Notes under the pieces: model-generated
Told to the model about the DNA's origin: nothing
Database searches by the model: none
Seen by the model: the letters and a program-made list of their open reading frames with translations, nothing else
Shown: positions 11,554-26,500 of the stretch, one piece after another
Numbering within the stretch: the first letter of the stretch is position 1
Layout: the number at the start of each line of letters is the position of its first letter
Assembly (NCBI GenBank): GCA_014338405.1
Contig: JTDE01002474.1
Span: forward strand, 8,355-72,354
Direction of reading: 5' to 3'
From: Paragonimus skrjabini miyazakii
Taxonomy: Eukaryota > Platyhelminthes > Trematoda > Plagiorchiida > Troglotrematidae
DNA: 64,000 nucleotides
Made by a program: the position numbers and the translations under genes

Positions 11554-14500
11554 CTAGAAGTGGCAAGAGTAGAAATGGTGATAATCAATCAAGAAATATA
11601 TGTCGCCGAAGCAGATATGAACACTAATACTATAACGACCACAACAGAGCTTTACTCCTGTTATATCCGGGTGGAAGCAGGCATCTCTTCATAATGGCTA
11701 CAGTTACGTTGGCCCGGAGTTGCTCATTGATAAAATTAGGCATCCCGATCGGATTTGCCTCTGTTTAGACTCTTACAGTGTAAAACTGCGTTTTAACGTC
11801 AATTTTTACGACTACTGCAAACTAGAAAGCAAGGAGGCTGCCGGACTTAGTTCTTATTGAGCTAGGCCTGCACAATTCTGATAGTATACGCGATAACTTG
11901 TCTTCTGTGAAAATGGCACATGTTTGTTTGAAAAAGATTGCACTGATATAGGGGATAAGCCTCAACAGCTACATTTTGTGAAAAAGTTGTAAGTAAGTGC
12001 CCCCACGGCATGGCCCTGAATGAGGAACTGAGACCGTGATAGGAAAATCAGGTATCGAGCGTTCGGATGAAATAATCAGCAAACCGACCATAGAGAAGCC
12101 GGAATTGTACACGTCAAGTGTTCGTTTGCCTTTCGAGCATTACCGGCCGCGCGAGATGTTGAAAAAAAAAACATGAGTACTATACAATGAGATCCTTGTG
12201 GTTGTTGTTTGAAGCGTTTGGTCAGAGAGACTTACCGCATAATTTCGTCCAACGGGAAGCGATGACGGAACTGGTTGTAAAAATCGCGGATAAAGCTTTC
12301 TGTCTTTGAGCCAATGGTGCACGCTATTTGGCTGAAATCGTTCCCGTACTTGGACATGGCGGTCAGGACCAGTGCTAATTCCGCTTTTGTCCACCGGTAG
12401 GAGATCTGTGAAAGAGATTAGAGGCAGGAATTCCCATGAAACGCATAAAGAACGCTGTTGAAGGACCACAGCTGGCTAGAACCTCCCGAGTCATCGGTTG
12501 CCGATAGTTAGCATACACAAGGTGTTCAGGTGGAGTGTTTGAAAGTAGACCATATGAAGCACACGATCGACATCCGGATTGCATTATGACTACTGAAATC
12601 ACACGGAGACCCAAAAGTTTGGCACAGTTTTACTGTTTTTACGACAGTTAACCAAATTTAAAACACTGAGTTCCTTTAATCCATTTAATCAGAACTGAGA
12701 GATGTTAGCATTTCGATTTACTCTCATCAGTCGCCAACGTAAAACTAGCAATTTTTATACAAACTGCGTATAGCAACAAATATTGAACGAACCAACCACA
12801 TAGTTCTGACCTTTCACGCTCTAATGGTTCAGTCAATTTCACGGCACGGAGATTGATTGCGTCAGCGCCTTCTGTGCACACAAAACTGACCGATGTTGTT
12901 TGATGAGCATTGCCTCGCTAATCGCTAACAGTTTCGGGTTGCGATTATTTAACGATATCTTAAACGATTTAACAGGGTCAACTAGGTGACCGGTTGGTAA
13001 AATGTGTTTGGCGATCGATGAAGCCGGGGCCTTCGAGCTTGTTACAGTCAGTAGGTCGTTTTTTGAGATTGCCGTTGATAACCACTTAGGAATGTGCTCA
13101 GCCATACGTTGATGCAAACGCCGATCTGTCCTGCCTATGTAGACGTCATTGCAACTGCAATTGAACTGGTGGATTACGTGGGAGACAGACTGATCGGTTG
13201 AGTGTGTATCGCCGCTATGAAGAGCCAAGCCCCTAGTGCTTAGCAGGATGCGTAGTTAACCAAATAGCTTACTAACCACGGAACCACTTCTATAAAAAAT
13301 CTAGGAAATAAACTGCGGGTGTAAAAAAACATTCCGAAGCTTTCAGTAGTAATTTTGACAATGTGAAAGTTGAACGTTATTTTGCAAGCACACTAATATA
13401 TCGCTCAATGTCACTTATCTCATACCTTAATGTCAAGTTGTTAGCGAATAGATGCACTGTTCAGAAGATCCTGCATCCTAGGAATAAGGCTCAGCAACTT
13501 AAGTGGCGCGACAGTACACGAAGTATATGTCTAAGCTAACAAAACCTATGATCAGAGATCGCGTTAAACATGCAGACATTGAGGATAATATTCATGAATA
13601 TCTACCGTTTGACAGTCACTTTGTTCCGACTGTCGAAAGCTAATAAGCGGTGAAGGCTTCCGATCCAGCAGGCTAGGTTTCGTAACCACATAGGACTAAA
13701 TACACAAATGCAAAATACAACCGTCCTTTCGTGAACAAATTCACGTCTTTTTGCTGCCACGGGCGGCATGGATCAATAAATGCTAGTCCAGACCCTTAAA
13801 TGAAGTTGCCGGTCGTTTCACACATTTCCATCAACACTTACGCAGTTACTCAGGCAAACAACAGTATTCACTGGCTCTAACATGCCACTATCAAAAATGA
13901 GCGGAAGCACAGGCCCCTGTCAACAGAAGAACATTTCGTACTGACGAACTAATATTTCTAATTTGTTTAACATGTTGGAAACCATGAGGACTCAGTGTAA
14001 TGAACACGTTGCAAAATCCCTAGTTGAAATCTGGGTTTCCGTAGATCATGCGCCAAAACAACAGCTCCTCCCTACAAACAAACCTTCTGTACGTACCCCA
14101 GACTGATTAGTAATGTCTATCAGTATTGCGTGTTAAGTTTTTTAAACGCTTCGGGAGGAGTTCCACAACGTTATACTGTTCCTTCAGTTTTTCTACAATT
14201 CACATCAGCACAATTAGTTTGAAGTACTTCTACTTGAGACTACATATCCCGTGTGCCCGTCTCGCCTTTCTTTGGCTCTCACCTTAGTTTGAACATACAT
14301 TGGAGAGAATACCAAAATCAGCATCGAAACGAAATAAGCTCGAAATTCAGTGAGAGCCTATAGCGAGTTAACTATTTTTATTGCCTACTGAATCAGTCCA
14401 CTACGGACTGCCGCATTCGAATCTCGACCAGACAATATGCCGCCACCGAAGTGTGGACAACAGAAAAATGTGAGCAGTGTCAATGCCATCGAACACACGA

Positions 14501-17500
14501 AGTTTTGAGGCCATTAGGAAGATGATTAAGTAACTGTACTTCCAACCTCTCCCCTGGAAGTCCTTGGCCTTCAAAGTAGCGACAAAAACCACAGTGAAAG
14601 TCATTAAGGTCAACTTAATAACCAATGGGTATCGGTGATGGCAAGACGGTCAACTGCTCAGATTATAAGAAATCTTCGTATGAATATGCCACAGATCGAT
14701 TACCTAGGCAACGTAGAAAAACAATTGTGTCGCGTTAACGAGCCACGGTTCAAGGTCAACACATAATTCTGCTTTAACGTAACGATGCAAAACTAACCTC
14801 TGGAAAACCACAAGCAGGTTTGAGCATCCCGATTTTGTTGAGCACCGAGCAAGCCCTGTCTTCGACAACCTATAAAAAGAACAAAGTAAATATAGTGATA
14901 AATAATTCAAATTAAGGTAGAGCGACACTGGTACTTTTCGAACACAACTCTGTCTCTTGCGAACACAGATGCAGTGATCTGTAACAGCTAGCCTCTGCCA
15001 GGTTTTCATTAGCTTTCTATTATAACTCGGTGCCCGAAGGATAAACTTCCATTCACTAAGGGCGTTAACAAATTATAAATTAAGGGACGGTCTCCATACA
15101 GCTACAAATGAAATCGTTCACGAAGGGGTTAATCACTGTAGATCGGGTTCGTCTCCCAGGCTGGAGCCCTCGCGACTCGCAGTCAGTGGCTTGAGACGTT
15201 AGGTGAGATGGCGGCGAACCGAGCTCAGTGGCGTGAATGTTGTCGTTGTTTGTCCGAGTTGTCTGTGAAGTGAGTGCACTTAATGACGCGGGGCAGGAAG
15301 TTGTCTCGCTGATGACGCCTTACTTCCACTTACAGTTCGATTGTTTGTTTGCAAAGTGTAGGCGTCTTGATGTTGTATGTTTGAATACAGACGTAGCTAT
15401 TTTTAGGAGTTAGGTCCCCTACCCTCTCCCTTTTTTTCTCTCTTCCTAAACAGGGTTTGTTTCTTCTTCGTCTTCATGGTTGTGTGGCAGTTAAGCATCA
15501 GTGTAAACCACTGATGTATTGCTGTCTATAATGATGATGATGATGATGATCTAGCGGTTTGTACCGCTTGAAAGTTGTCAAACAGCAACAACTTATCGTC
15601 AGCATAATCAAGATCAGTCAGCCTTCCACCAGGTCGGAGGTCCGTGCCGGAATCTTGAGTGTTACAGACAGTCCTCCATTAGTTCGTCCATGACGAAATT
15701 GAACAAAAATGGTGAAAGGGGACAACCTTGACGAACGCCACTCCTGGTGCTGAAACTGTCAGACAGCTCACCGTAAACCCTAACCAGACGTATGGAAATA
15801 AATCGCCGACAGTACGTTCACATACTTGGTCGGTACACCCTTGCGTTTAAGCGACTTCAAAAGTGTAGATCGATTCACCGAATCCAATGCACCTTTATAG
15901 TCGAGAAATACGGTAACTGTTGGCCGGCGATACACATGACGCAGATCCAGAATTTGACGAACAGTAAAAATGTGATCTATACAATCCCACGCAGGGCGAA
16001 AACCTGCCTGTTCTTACCTAATGTTTGCCTCCCGAACTGCAGTGAGTCGACGATGTTAGAGCCCATGAAATGACTGAGGTCAAACTTGTCCCCCTATGGT
16101 TTTCGCAAGAGCCCCTGATACCTTTCTTGAATACGAGAACTATTATGGAGTGACCCCAGTACTGAGGGATGGTCTTCGTCGCCCACACAAGTTGAAACAA
16201 CTGAGTCAAGGTCTCCACTAACGCCTTTTCACCTTCTTTTGAAAGTGCCGGCACGAGACCATATGGACCAGCAGCTTTATTACGATTTAGAGCCAAAAGG
16301 CAATCGCGAACCTCCGTCTCAGTGGGTGGTTATAAATCTACCGACCAGGGCGTTACATCAGAAGTTTGTGGTGACAGCATGGTAGAAGCATTAGGCCATC
16401 TAAATTGACCCTCAAAGTGTTCCACCCAACGCTCTAACCTTCTGGATTTATTATAGATTAGTGTGTCATTTGCCTCGCTGATAGCTTCACTGACAGACAG
16501 TTCTCTGGGACCAGTAGCATGGATCAGCTTAAACAGTTTGCCGGTGTTTCCTGAGGCAAAAGCGGTTTACATTTCCTTAACTTTTTCCACTAACCAAATT
16601 TCACGATCAGCCTTCAGACTACCTTTCAGTTTCCTACGAATATCTCTTCTAGACTTGTTATGTGAACTACCAGGAGGAATGTTTCGTCTGGCTTCTAACA
16701 ACTTCAGAGATTTCTCTTAAATCAAATGTTTGTTTAGCCCATGTACCCCTGTGCCGCATGCTACAGTACCTGCTTTCTGAATGGCCCGTGAGATTTGAGT
16801 CCAGCGGCTATTAGGATATTTGGAGTTAGAACTACTAAGGCAGCCTTCGAAGCTGGTTTGGTACTTATGCTTTGCACACGGTGTAGTCAGTTTCTCAACA
16901 GTTAGTCCTTGCTGTCGGTGGGGTCGCTGCCCAGCAAAAGTGAGAACAAAATGAGAACGTATCAACGCATGATCTGAATCCAAGCATGTGCTCCAATAAG
17001 AACAACAATCTTGAATAGAACCCCGCCACCTATAACTAACGGTTATGTGGTTTATCTGAGACCAGGCCTGATCCGGAGAAGGCGGGCGCCAAGTATAGCA
17101 TTGACACGCATGATGCCAAAAACTAGTGCTGGTTAAAAATAGCTTATGCTCAGGGCACAGCTACAACAATCGCCCGCCATTATCTGATCGGTGTGACACT
17201 ATCCCAAATCTGCCACTTAAAAGAGATTCGGCTTCATCGAGTCGGCCGACCTGGGCATTCATATCTCCGACCAGAACGACTATATCAGAGCCACGTGTCC
17301 ACCGAAGGAGAGCGGCCAGATTCGAATAAAGGATGTCCTTGACGCCAGTGTCACCAAAGTCAGTTGGAGCATAAGGGGACAATGAAAGAATTTCTGAAAG
17401 TTTTTCGTCTACAGCTGGTTCTAACAGAACCAGCCAAGTGGACGACACAAAGTCTACTGTTAATAGGAATCAAATCTACTAATGCGGCTGCAGTCGTCGT

Positions 17501-20500
17501 GCTGAGGACTATACCTACTCCAGTCTGACCTGTAACGGCGGCTGTGGAGTCACCCGAAGTGTATAACCAGTATCGGGTAGACAATGCGACTGCTGTTAGT
17601 TCCATACGTTGACTACTGTCCTGGATTCTAATCTCCGACATACAGCAGACATCGACATGCGACAAGTTTAAAGTTTGTGCAAGAGCGGTCTGTTGACCTA
17701 TCTGTTTTAGCGTGCATACGTTGAAGGCACCTATATTAATTCTTATTACAGGTTCTAAGCAATGGATGAGAGAGGCCTGGGGCTGAATGGTGAGAGACGG
17801 AACTTACCGGCTTAGTGTTACCACGGTTAGCTATATCTGTTATGGGACCTGTAGAGTAATTATTAGAAATGGAGGTCGTGAGGGGTCTGAGAGCTAAATC
17901 GGATAGGATAGCGGGGAGGGGTTTGCAGTAGCATGTTTTCGCTTACCCACCCTGCTGTATGCAGCCGACAGGGCGACCCGGTTTATACTGCTGGAGAAAG
18001 CCGATGTAGTATGGAATTAAGAGTGTTTGATTATTCACGGTTGTATGTGGGCTGAGATACTGCCAAGACGTCCAGACCTAGACAGGAGGATGATTAGGGT
18101 TCTTAACCAAAGCCTGTATCGCAAAGCAGCAGGTGAGTGGCAATATAGCAGAACTGGTACTTTTTCCGGAAAAAGATGTCAAACTTCTTCTAACCTCCAA
18201 CCTGGAGACTAGTTTGTCAGACCTCTACCTATTGGCCTGCTTGGCATGAGTGATTCTATTGGTGTGGTGGCCACACCGTCCGGTTTAGCCCAATAGGTTA
18301 TCGAGATGCGCAAGCCGTCACACCACGTCAAGGTCCAGTCTCGCTGTGACAGTACGCACCTGTTTCAACATGCGTAACCACTTGCACGTGTGCCTCTAAT
18401 CTGTTTTTCAAATAGATGAACTTAAACGAGAATTTCATATTTAGAACAAACTGACCTGACAGCAAGATATGCCTGCTTTAAACACATTCATCTAAAAAAG
18501 GTCAGGTGTCAGTAATGTATTTGAAAGGAGATAACTGTGAACGTGTAGTGAGGTGACTATTAAACTGTCCGTTTGATGGGTCAAATCACGTGGACTGAGG
18601 AGAACAAGATGTACATGAATTGCACCTCCAAATTCAAGAGAGTTACAGACCAAGCTTAGAAAACAGATAATCCCACGTGAAAATATGAAGGTAAGATTAT
18701 CATTATACGTAAAGTTCTGAAGTGAAGTTGCATATGCCGCCGATCAACAACTGCTGTGCATCTCGACTGCAAGAATGCGACTTGAGCGCATAGATCCGCT
18801 GATCAAGTATATAAGCATGATATCGGCGCTCTACTCTGACACGGTAGTTATATTTAGGGTATACAGGAAACTGTCAGACAAACCACACTAGAAGTGGAAC
18901 TTGCTGAGGTTACCTATCTTATCAACTTTTTTCAGGTTCCTCACAGATGAGATAACGGGGACTACCCTCGACAGCCAGGGAATCCAGGTGCCAAGATCAT
19001 AACCGGTAGGAGAATGACCGGTCAGGATGATGCAAACGACAGTATATAGTGCTGTTTGACAAGTTCAGAAGCAGATGTTAGCAGATATAATTCATCAATT
19101 TGCTTAATTCCTTGAAATGTGCTCTGTAATTTCGACGTGCATCGTACTGCTTTAGAATTATGACAGTAACGTTAATGATCAGTAGTCGAGGATTTGGTTA
19201 ATTTCAAATTGAACATCGCTCACATGTGACCGTAGCTTTAAATTCAGGACTTTCGGACCATCCATTTTCGAAAAGCACTGAAACCGAGTTTGGTTTTTTG
19301 TTAGAACTCGTCAGTAATGCACATCTTCGCCACATTCACAAATGACCTGAAATAGTGTTATTCAGGTCTGAAGAAATCAGAGATTTCGGTCAGACTCGGA
19401 AGACATAGTTGCAGGGTTACTAATCAGAGTTAATAGACAGCAACTGTCTTCTATCGAACCAATCGGACAACACGATCACCAGTAACAGGTAAAAGTGGTT
19501 GTGCTCAGACAGGATGATTCAACCGCACCTAATGTGAAATCGATGATTTGGTGACCAATACGGCAGCATCATGAAAACGTAGCTGGAATTTAAGTCCCAA
19601 CAGTCGGATGGATATGCACTATTGACGAGCCCTAGCAAGAATGAAACTCAGACCTAGTGCTTCTTTACAGAAAAAGTTGACCAATGGGGAGTGACGTTCA
19701 ACTTTAGAACAGAATAATTCTCAGTGTGCAAAAAAGTTTACCACACTGTTTGCCCATTCGTGTACTCAGGAAGCTGTGATTCGAATACAAAAAACGTGCG
19801 ATGAAATCGGAGATATTATTTCCAAAGCTAGGGAACATTTTATAACCTACTGACAAGCCAATAGCACCTTAGAAATTAGTGTGTGAACGATCGTCTGAAG
19901 CTCCAGTGAAATGAAATTGAGAAGGCTAGGAGCTGGAGGAACTTTAACATTCAAGTAGACTTCTACAGAACACTAGTTCATGCAATGCCGACAAAAAAAT
20001 GCAAAGGATGCTATTCTAACAACCTCACTAGACTGCACTGAACGCACGTTACCACCATCACATTCGCAATCACCATGACTCTAACTATGCAGAGCTAAAA
20101 TTCTCTAACAATTCACAGTTTGAATTATTTTGCCACTTTTATGGGTTGATAAGCTGGCAAATGAGCTGGAATTTGGTCTTCGCAAACTGAACGCTAACCA
20201 CATTTGACCACAGCTTTCGCATTCATACACACACTTTTTCTCCTAAAGCAATCGGGCAACCCGAGTACTATTCACAAGCGAATGTAGTCGAGCTCACAGT
20301 GGTGATAATTTTGTTGTGCCTAATGTGAGACCAACTACACAGTGATCAACATGGTTGTCTCATGAAAGTGTGACCGGATTTCTAATCTCAGCCGTGGCAA
20401 TAATATGCACTCTGGTGAGCTATAACAACAGTGAAGTTCGAGGTCTTTGATCTGTTAATAGACATCAACTGAAGAAAAGGCCGTGTTATTCTATCACATA

Positions 20501-23500
20501 CTAATCAGCATTCTAGTAAGAACTTGTAACCGAACAGCTTTATAATGGTCATAAGGCAGAAGATATTGTGGAAAGTGTGGTGGACACATTTGTTTATAAA
20601 ACCAAGCTTGAATACACGTTCATTTCGGAGTGATTTACCACACTTTTCTGATTGCCAATCGGAGGATCGTTTCCACACCCGAAGTGTACACATGAACTGA
20701 ACGCGAAACATTGTTCAAAAACGATCCGGCGCAAAATAAAACTGTCCATTTGTTCATTTAAATCCAAAGCACTACCAACCGTTACTCAGAAGGGTCATAC
20801 GTACACGTAGTTTCAACAACGAGCCTTACCTATGGGTGTTACGGCTCAGATTCTAGGTGATGCCGACAACAGCACACAAAATAGCAGATTAAGGATTAAC
20901 AAATGTGAGAACAAACAGATAAGCAAAGAATACAATGGAAATTCATGAAAATGAGCCAACAATCCTCTGCCAGTTATTTACTACAACACCGTCATACCCA
21001 AGAACGCCTTTAAGCAGCGAACCCGATGATTGTGCAATCCTCAAGGTTGTTCGTCCAGGCGACTGAGGCTTCCACAACCCACAGCAACAATGTCTTGTCA
21101 ACTCGCGGCTTCTTCTAACCGTCAGCAGCAACATCAAGAAATATGCGGAGAAACAGACGCCCCATCAACACACGAAGTACATAACAAGACCAACATAAAT
21201 AATATTGCTTCATTACCCCGGCTATCGACTGCGAAAGTACGGACTGTCCAAGTGCGCACAGACGGCGCTGCTTACAAAACCAGTTTATTAGATATGAGAT
21301 AACTGGCATAAACACTAGTGTCCGAGTATAAAGAGTTTGCACACCTAATCGATGCAAATACTCCAATAGGACACATGCGACATCAAAAATAACAAAGATC
21401 TGCGAGTGTATGACATGTCTTTGCCATCCGTATAGATAACTCGTCAGTAATATTACGATCTAATGTGATGATGCTACCTAGGTATGTGAAGTGATCAGCA
21501 GTCTCGAGCAGCTTGACTGAGACAACAAAAGTAGAGTCAGGGTTGACTCAATTTTGTAGCAACGCAGAGGGAACAATATTCGCTAATAGAAGTTACATGT
21601 AAAACAGCAACGTGATTGTTTAGTCACTAGCTGAAAATACGATCCAATATGTCACACAACAGCAGGCACCAGTGTGATGTACAGAACGACGGACGGTAGT
21701 GTTGACAAAGATCATATGACAGCAGACACAGGATTTGTGTACAACCCAAGGCACTGCTAAAGTTTACATTCAGATAGAGCACACGCGACATCGATTGATA
21801 TGGCTACGCAGGTTGTGACCATGAATCAATCTCGCTTGTGTTTGCGTTTCTCAAAGGAGTGGTATCGTATTTTTTTGTGGGAAGATAACGTCCCCCAGAT
21901 GTCATTGTAAATTAATTCCTAAAAATAAATGTGCTTCTACCGGTTTTGATAAAATGCATGAAACTTAGGTGCACCCATAAATTAAAAGAACAGGCATACT
22001 ATAAATAGTACAACAGGTTGAAGAGGGACCCAAAGTATCACAGCAGTGCCATTTCTGATGAGCACAGTTCTTCAAGACGATCATCCATCTCAGACAAGCC
22101 TGGATCCCTCAAACAGGCACTGACTACCTAATTACCACTTCCTGTTCGATCAAAACTGGAAATGCGCACGTAATGGCAAACGTTGGAGTGGTACTGTCAA
22201 ACCACAGCGAGACAAACACGCTTTAGAGGCTTCGGCTGGTACAGTGCTTCCTTCCACAAGGAATTATTCAATAAGACACATTTCTAAGCAAGCAGTGTTT
22301 TTCACAGAAACGAAGCAATTTTCAGTACGATTACATGACACTGAGAAAACAATCCAAAACCACGACAGGAAGCAGGTGTTTCAGCCCAGCACGTTGAACA
22401 CCCTTCATACGAAAAGAACATAGCGGGAAATAACGCCATCGGTTGACTTAACTACTCTGCTCGCTGGAACTGTTATCTCGTTTCCCGCTGCCAGTCCCCT
22501 CATATTTTTGGCCGCGTTTTTCTACCCTATCCACTAGGCTACGGTTCCGGCCCTGGGGATTAAAAATGCTATGTATAAACTTGGTTACAAATTCGAAGGC
22601 AAAGACGATAAGTGGATATTTCTAAAGAGCTGAGGATGGCATATAAAATTCGTTGTTTCGCTCTACGTAACAAACTAGAAATGGTCATAAAGGCGACAGA
22701 AATCCAAAGCGAACAGCAAGATTTTGCAAAAAAGTAACTGAAGAACTGGGTCAGTCTTTTAACACCAGTGACAGAACTTCAAACTAAATGATACCTGGCC
22801 TAAACACTGGTTTGTAAACTTCATATACAGATGCAAGTTAAATGCCAATTTCACAAGCTCCCACAGACTCCCTGATTGTTTCAAACATTTAGAAACATCG
22901 TGAGCCCAAAATGCCTGGCAACACGTTATCAGTGTTGTTGTGGAGCGGTTCACAAAAAGTGCATTTTCGTTTCATTGGAGCCCTAACAGCTGAGGTATAA
23001 CCACTGGGTGTGTAAGTGATCAGTCCTAAAAAGAACAACCCATATGCTGGGAACATCTGGCATTCTCACTGGATGTTACTCACAGGAGGGGAGCGAAGTA
23101 CAAGTTCAGATCAGCAAACAAAAAACACAGTTTTCAAGTTAAACTTCCTGATGCCACTTATAATTGATGAGATAGATAGCATACGAAACTTTGTCGTAAC
23201 TTCTCAGCGTACAGTCTATCCAAAGGAAAACCAGAGGGAGGGCGGACAACTGTGTTAGCAAAGCTAGGCCTTATCAGTACCAAGCAATCCGGAAAATCGA
23301 GATTACAGCCAGTGAACAAGTGGTAGAATAACATTCCGGACATTTATCAGGACACTGCTGTTTTGCAATAATCACACCCAACAGTCAGAGTTCCAACGTA
23401 GTTGGGATTAGTCCAGTGGTCGTGAGACTGGGGTAATGAGGTGAAGTAAGGAGCACCGTGACACCAACCAAGAAGAACGCGCGCGCGACCATTCATGAAA

Positions 23501-26500
23501 TAATCTGTAACGTACAAACTGAAATTATTTTGTTCTTGACCAATTCAAAATGATTAAGATAAAAGCAGACAAGCTGTTTATCGCCAAATGGTTTCGTTGG
23601 TCAAACTTATATGAACTGGGTCAGGTGGAACTGACTGGTGCTGAAAGAATGGTACAACGTTTGCTTTACATGCAATTAACTAATGTGATCCGGTGAGGAT
23701 ATGATTCACTGGAGATAGATGGTTGGTAAGCCAGTTCAAAAGGCCCTAAGTAGCTGGTCTTCTTATAGAAGCACTGGAAACAACTGGTTACGTTTGTGTT
23801 CAATCAAAGTGAAACCAAAGAATCGCAAAGTATATCAGCAGTGAATCGCGGGTTGTACTTGTAAACATCTCGTTAGCAAGCTGAAGCCTGTTGACTCAGC
23901 TGAGGTTTTAGGACACGTGTTTAAGAGCTACTGGACGACGCAAACCCAACAAACTGTCTAGTATGGATAGATGTCTAATACGGTAAACCCAGATTCTAAC
24001 GTATACATGAGATCATCTCTAAAAATAAGCTGAAAATCGCTTGCAGTTTATCGCAACTATCACATTGCCGTAAACTATGCAGCTTGCTCATTTCAGAAAG
24101 AAGCACTCGAGCTTCCCTGTTGGTAGAGCCCATCAGTAGTATACATTCTTCCCATGGGCTAATATGAGGCAGCCGTGATGGTCATTGCGCAACTGACTTC
24201 ACAATTGGCACGACGGAACTATCGTAGGCAAACGCTCAGCCACATTTGCTCGCGACCAATGTTCAGCGTGACCCACCACCTGGTATTTCCAAGCGATGAC
24301 CTTATGATTAAGAATCTTTGCCAATTTGAAATGAAATGGTTCATTAAATTTACTGAGCGATATTTTGATCACCGGTAAGTAAACGAGACTCCTTTTGATC
24401 AGCTGAAAAGGTTGTTGGGAACTCGGAAGTTGCGATCAACCGTCAATAGTGTTCAACTTACACCACCTTTAGCTGAGAAAAGTGGTAAGACTTCCAAGAT
24501 TACTAACAAAAGGCGCACCTATTAAAAGATAATCGTACTAAATCGTTCGTAAGAAGCAGATGAAGTACAGCGGTATGAGAGTTGGGCAACCAAGCTACGG
24601 AACAATAAAACAACAGACAGACCGAAAACAAGTCGATAAACATTGACGAAGGTGGAGCGATCAAGTCACTAATCATACCTGGACTTGCTGGAGCAACTCC
24701 ATATCCAGCCGATCGGCAGAGGCTAGTTGGGACGCACGCTCCTCAGCCAACCGCGCCTCAGGAGTGGCCATGAATGCGACAAATTCCGCATGATCGTAGT
24801 GTACACCTGGTGGCAAGCCGTATTTGATGGAGCTTTCAGTTGAGAAAAAGGTAAAGGCAGAATGTGATTAGGAGGAATCGGGCTGAAAATACGATATGAT
24901 GTGTTAGTGAAACATAACGCTGTCAAACGCTTCGAGCAGCTGGTAAATTAGACCGAGTAAGCAGAACCAAGTGACATTGATGGACAAGGTTGTCCCCTCT
25001 CAAGACAGCATTCTCTCCACCACAAACACAAATTTACACAGATACAGGCTTATACGGCTGATCGTTTGAAGTGCACCATCTCAACAAAAAACTGGGGTGT
25101 TTGTAACAAAAAGCTGATTCGAGGTAATTCAACCCACCGAATTGGACCGGTTGATTCGCTTCCTAGCTGAGACGAAGCGCCGGAACTGCTTATCTGATAT
25201 CTCGTGCTTGTATTCAGTGGAGGGAGTGTGAGGGATGGATGATCATGGGTCACGTTGCCGGGTAAACGAGAGGGAGAGTTCGACCGTGATGATATTGAAC
25301 TAATCCCGGTGCCGTTGGGGAGGCTAGAGGTTAATGGTGCACGACAGCTGGGTAGTAGCGGGTAGGAAGTGGACAACATTCGACGTCCAAGCAAACGACG
25401 AGCTGCAGAGATGCCGACAAGGTCAACCAAATGCAGTTCTATTTCCCGTTCCAACGCGTCGGAGGATTCCCCTGGTCTACGGCAACCAGTGGAAGTGGAA
25501 ACAGCCCGCGCTGATGCGGTCAAATCAGTGTTAGGCCATCGACTAGTGATGAGATTGTTCCGAACCGCTCGAGTAAGACAGCGCTGAAGCAAATCGCTGT
25601 GATCCCGGGTACGCGGGGGTGCTTTGAAGGGTGCTGCGATAGAGTAGTACATTTGAGAGATTTCGCCCATCGGTCGTCCAGGCATCTGACAACGTAAGAG
25701 AACAGATGTAATCGGAGCGATTTTGTGCTCACCAGAAGCAAAACTCCAAATCACAGATAACGCTCAGAAATAACCTCTAGATGATAAGCAGAGCAAAAAA
25801 TTAGGCATAAAATGAAAGACGAAAATATTCTGTTTTTTTTTAAATGCGACCACCAACCACCGGGATCAAAAAACATGAAACGATACGTAAACGTTTTGGG
25901 CGTAACAATGCTCGTTAAAAAGAGCTACCAACATATTTGGAAGTAGTCTCATATCAGACAAAATACAGATTTGATTGGTAAGGTAATCATTCTGGATAAT
26001 ATGTGAACTGGAACTCAAGAGCAACCTATGGACAGATGAAGCGCAATACATAACCTCTCGGTATCACACAAGAAATTATTATTTTCGCCCTGTACGATAG
26101 TATCCCACCTACAACAAAATTGTCACACGGCGGTTCTAGTTATCAACATCGCTGTGAAAAAGTGTGATCAAATGCCTGGTGGCACAACAGGATAGGCACG
26201 CTCTGGTGGCAGCCAGCCTAGGTGAAGAACTATGCATCATCATCACCAGCATTGACGCATAACTTCTAGGCAAGAATTGTGAGGACGAACCATAGTTTAA
26301 AAATTTAAAAAAAAGATGACATGAGGTTTAATTTCTGAAACCCCCATGTTTAAAATCAAACAATCAATATTAAGGTGCCCACACCTGGAACGTCCAGGAA
26401 GTTACGTTCGCTTCTGGTTGGTCTATTCGGCGACTTAGGCCCAAGGCCGACCCAAACCTATAAATACAATTGCTGTAAATCACAAATTTGCCTTCGGACT

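Noticed and set aside
12440..12600. Minus-strand frame with CRSCASYGLLSNTPPEHL after an acceptor, as a further CoREST exon
   Set aside because: The 72-base exon at 14798-14869 joins SANT2 directly in phase and gives the expected ...FPE-ISYRW junction, leaving no place for it.
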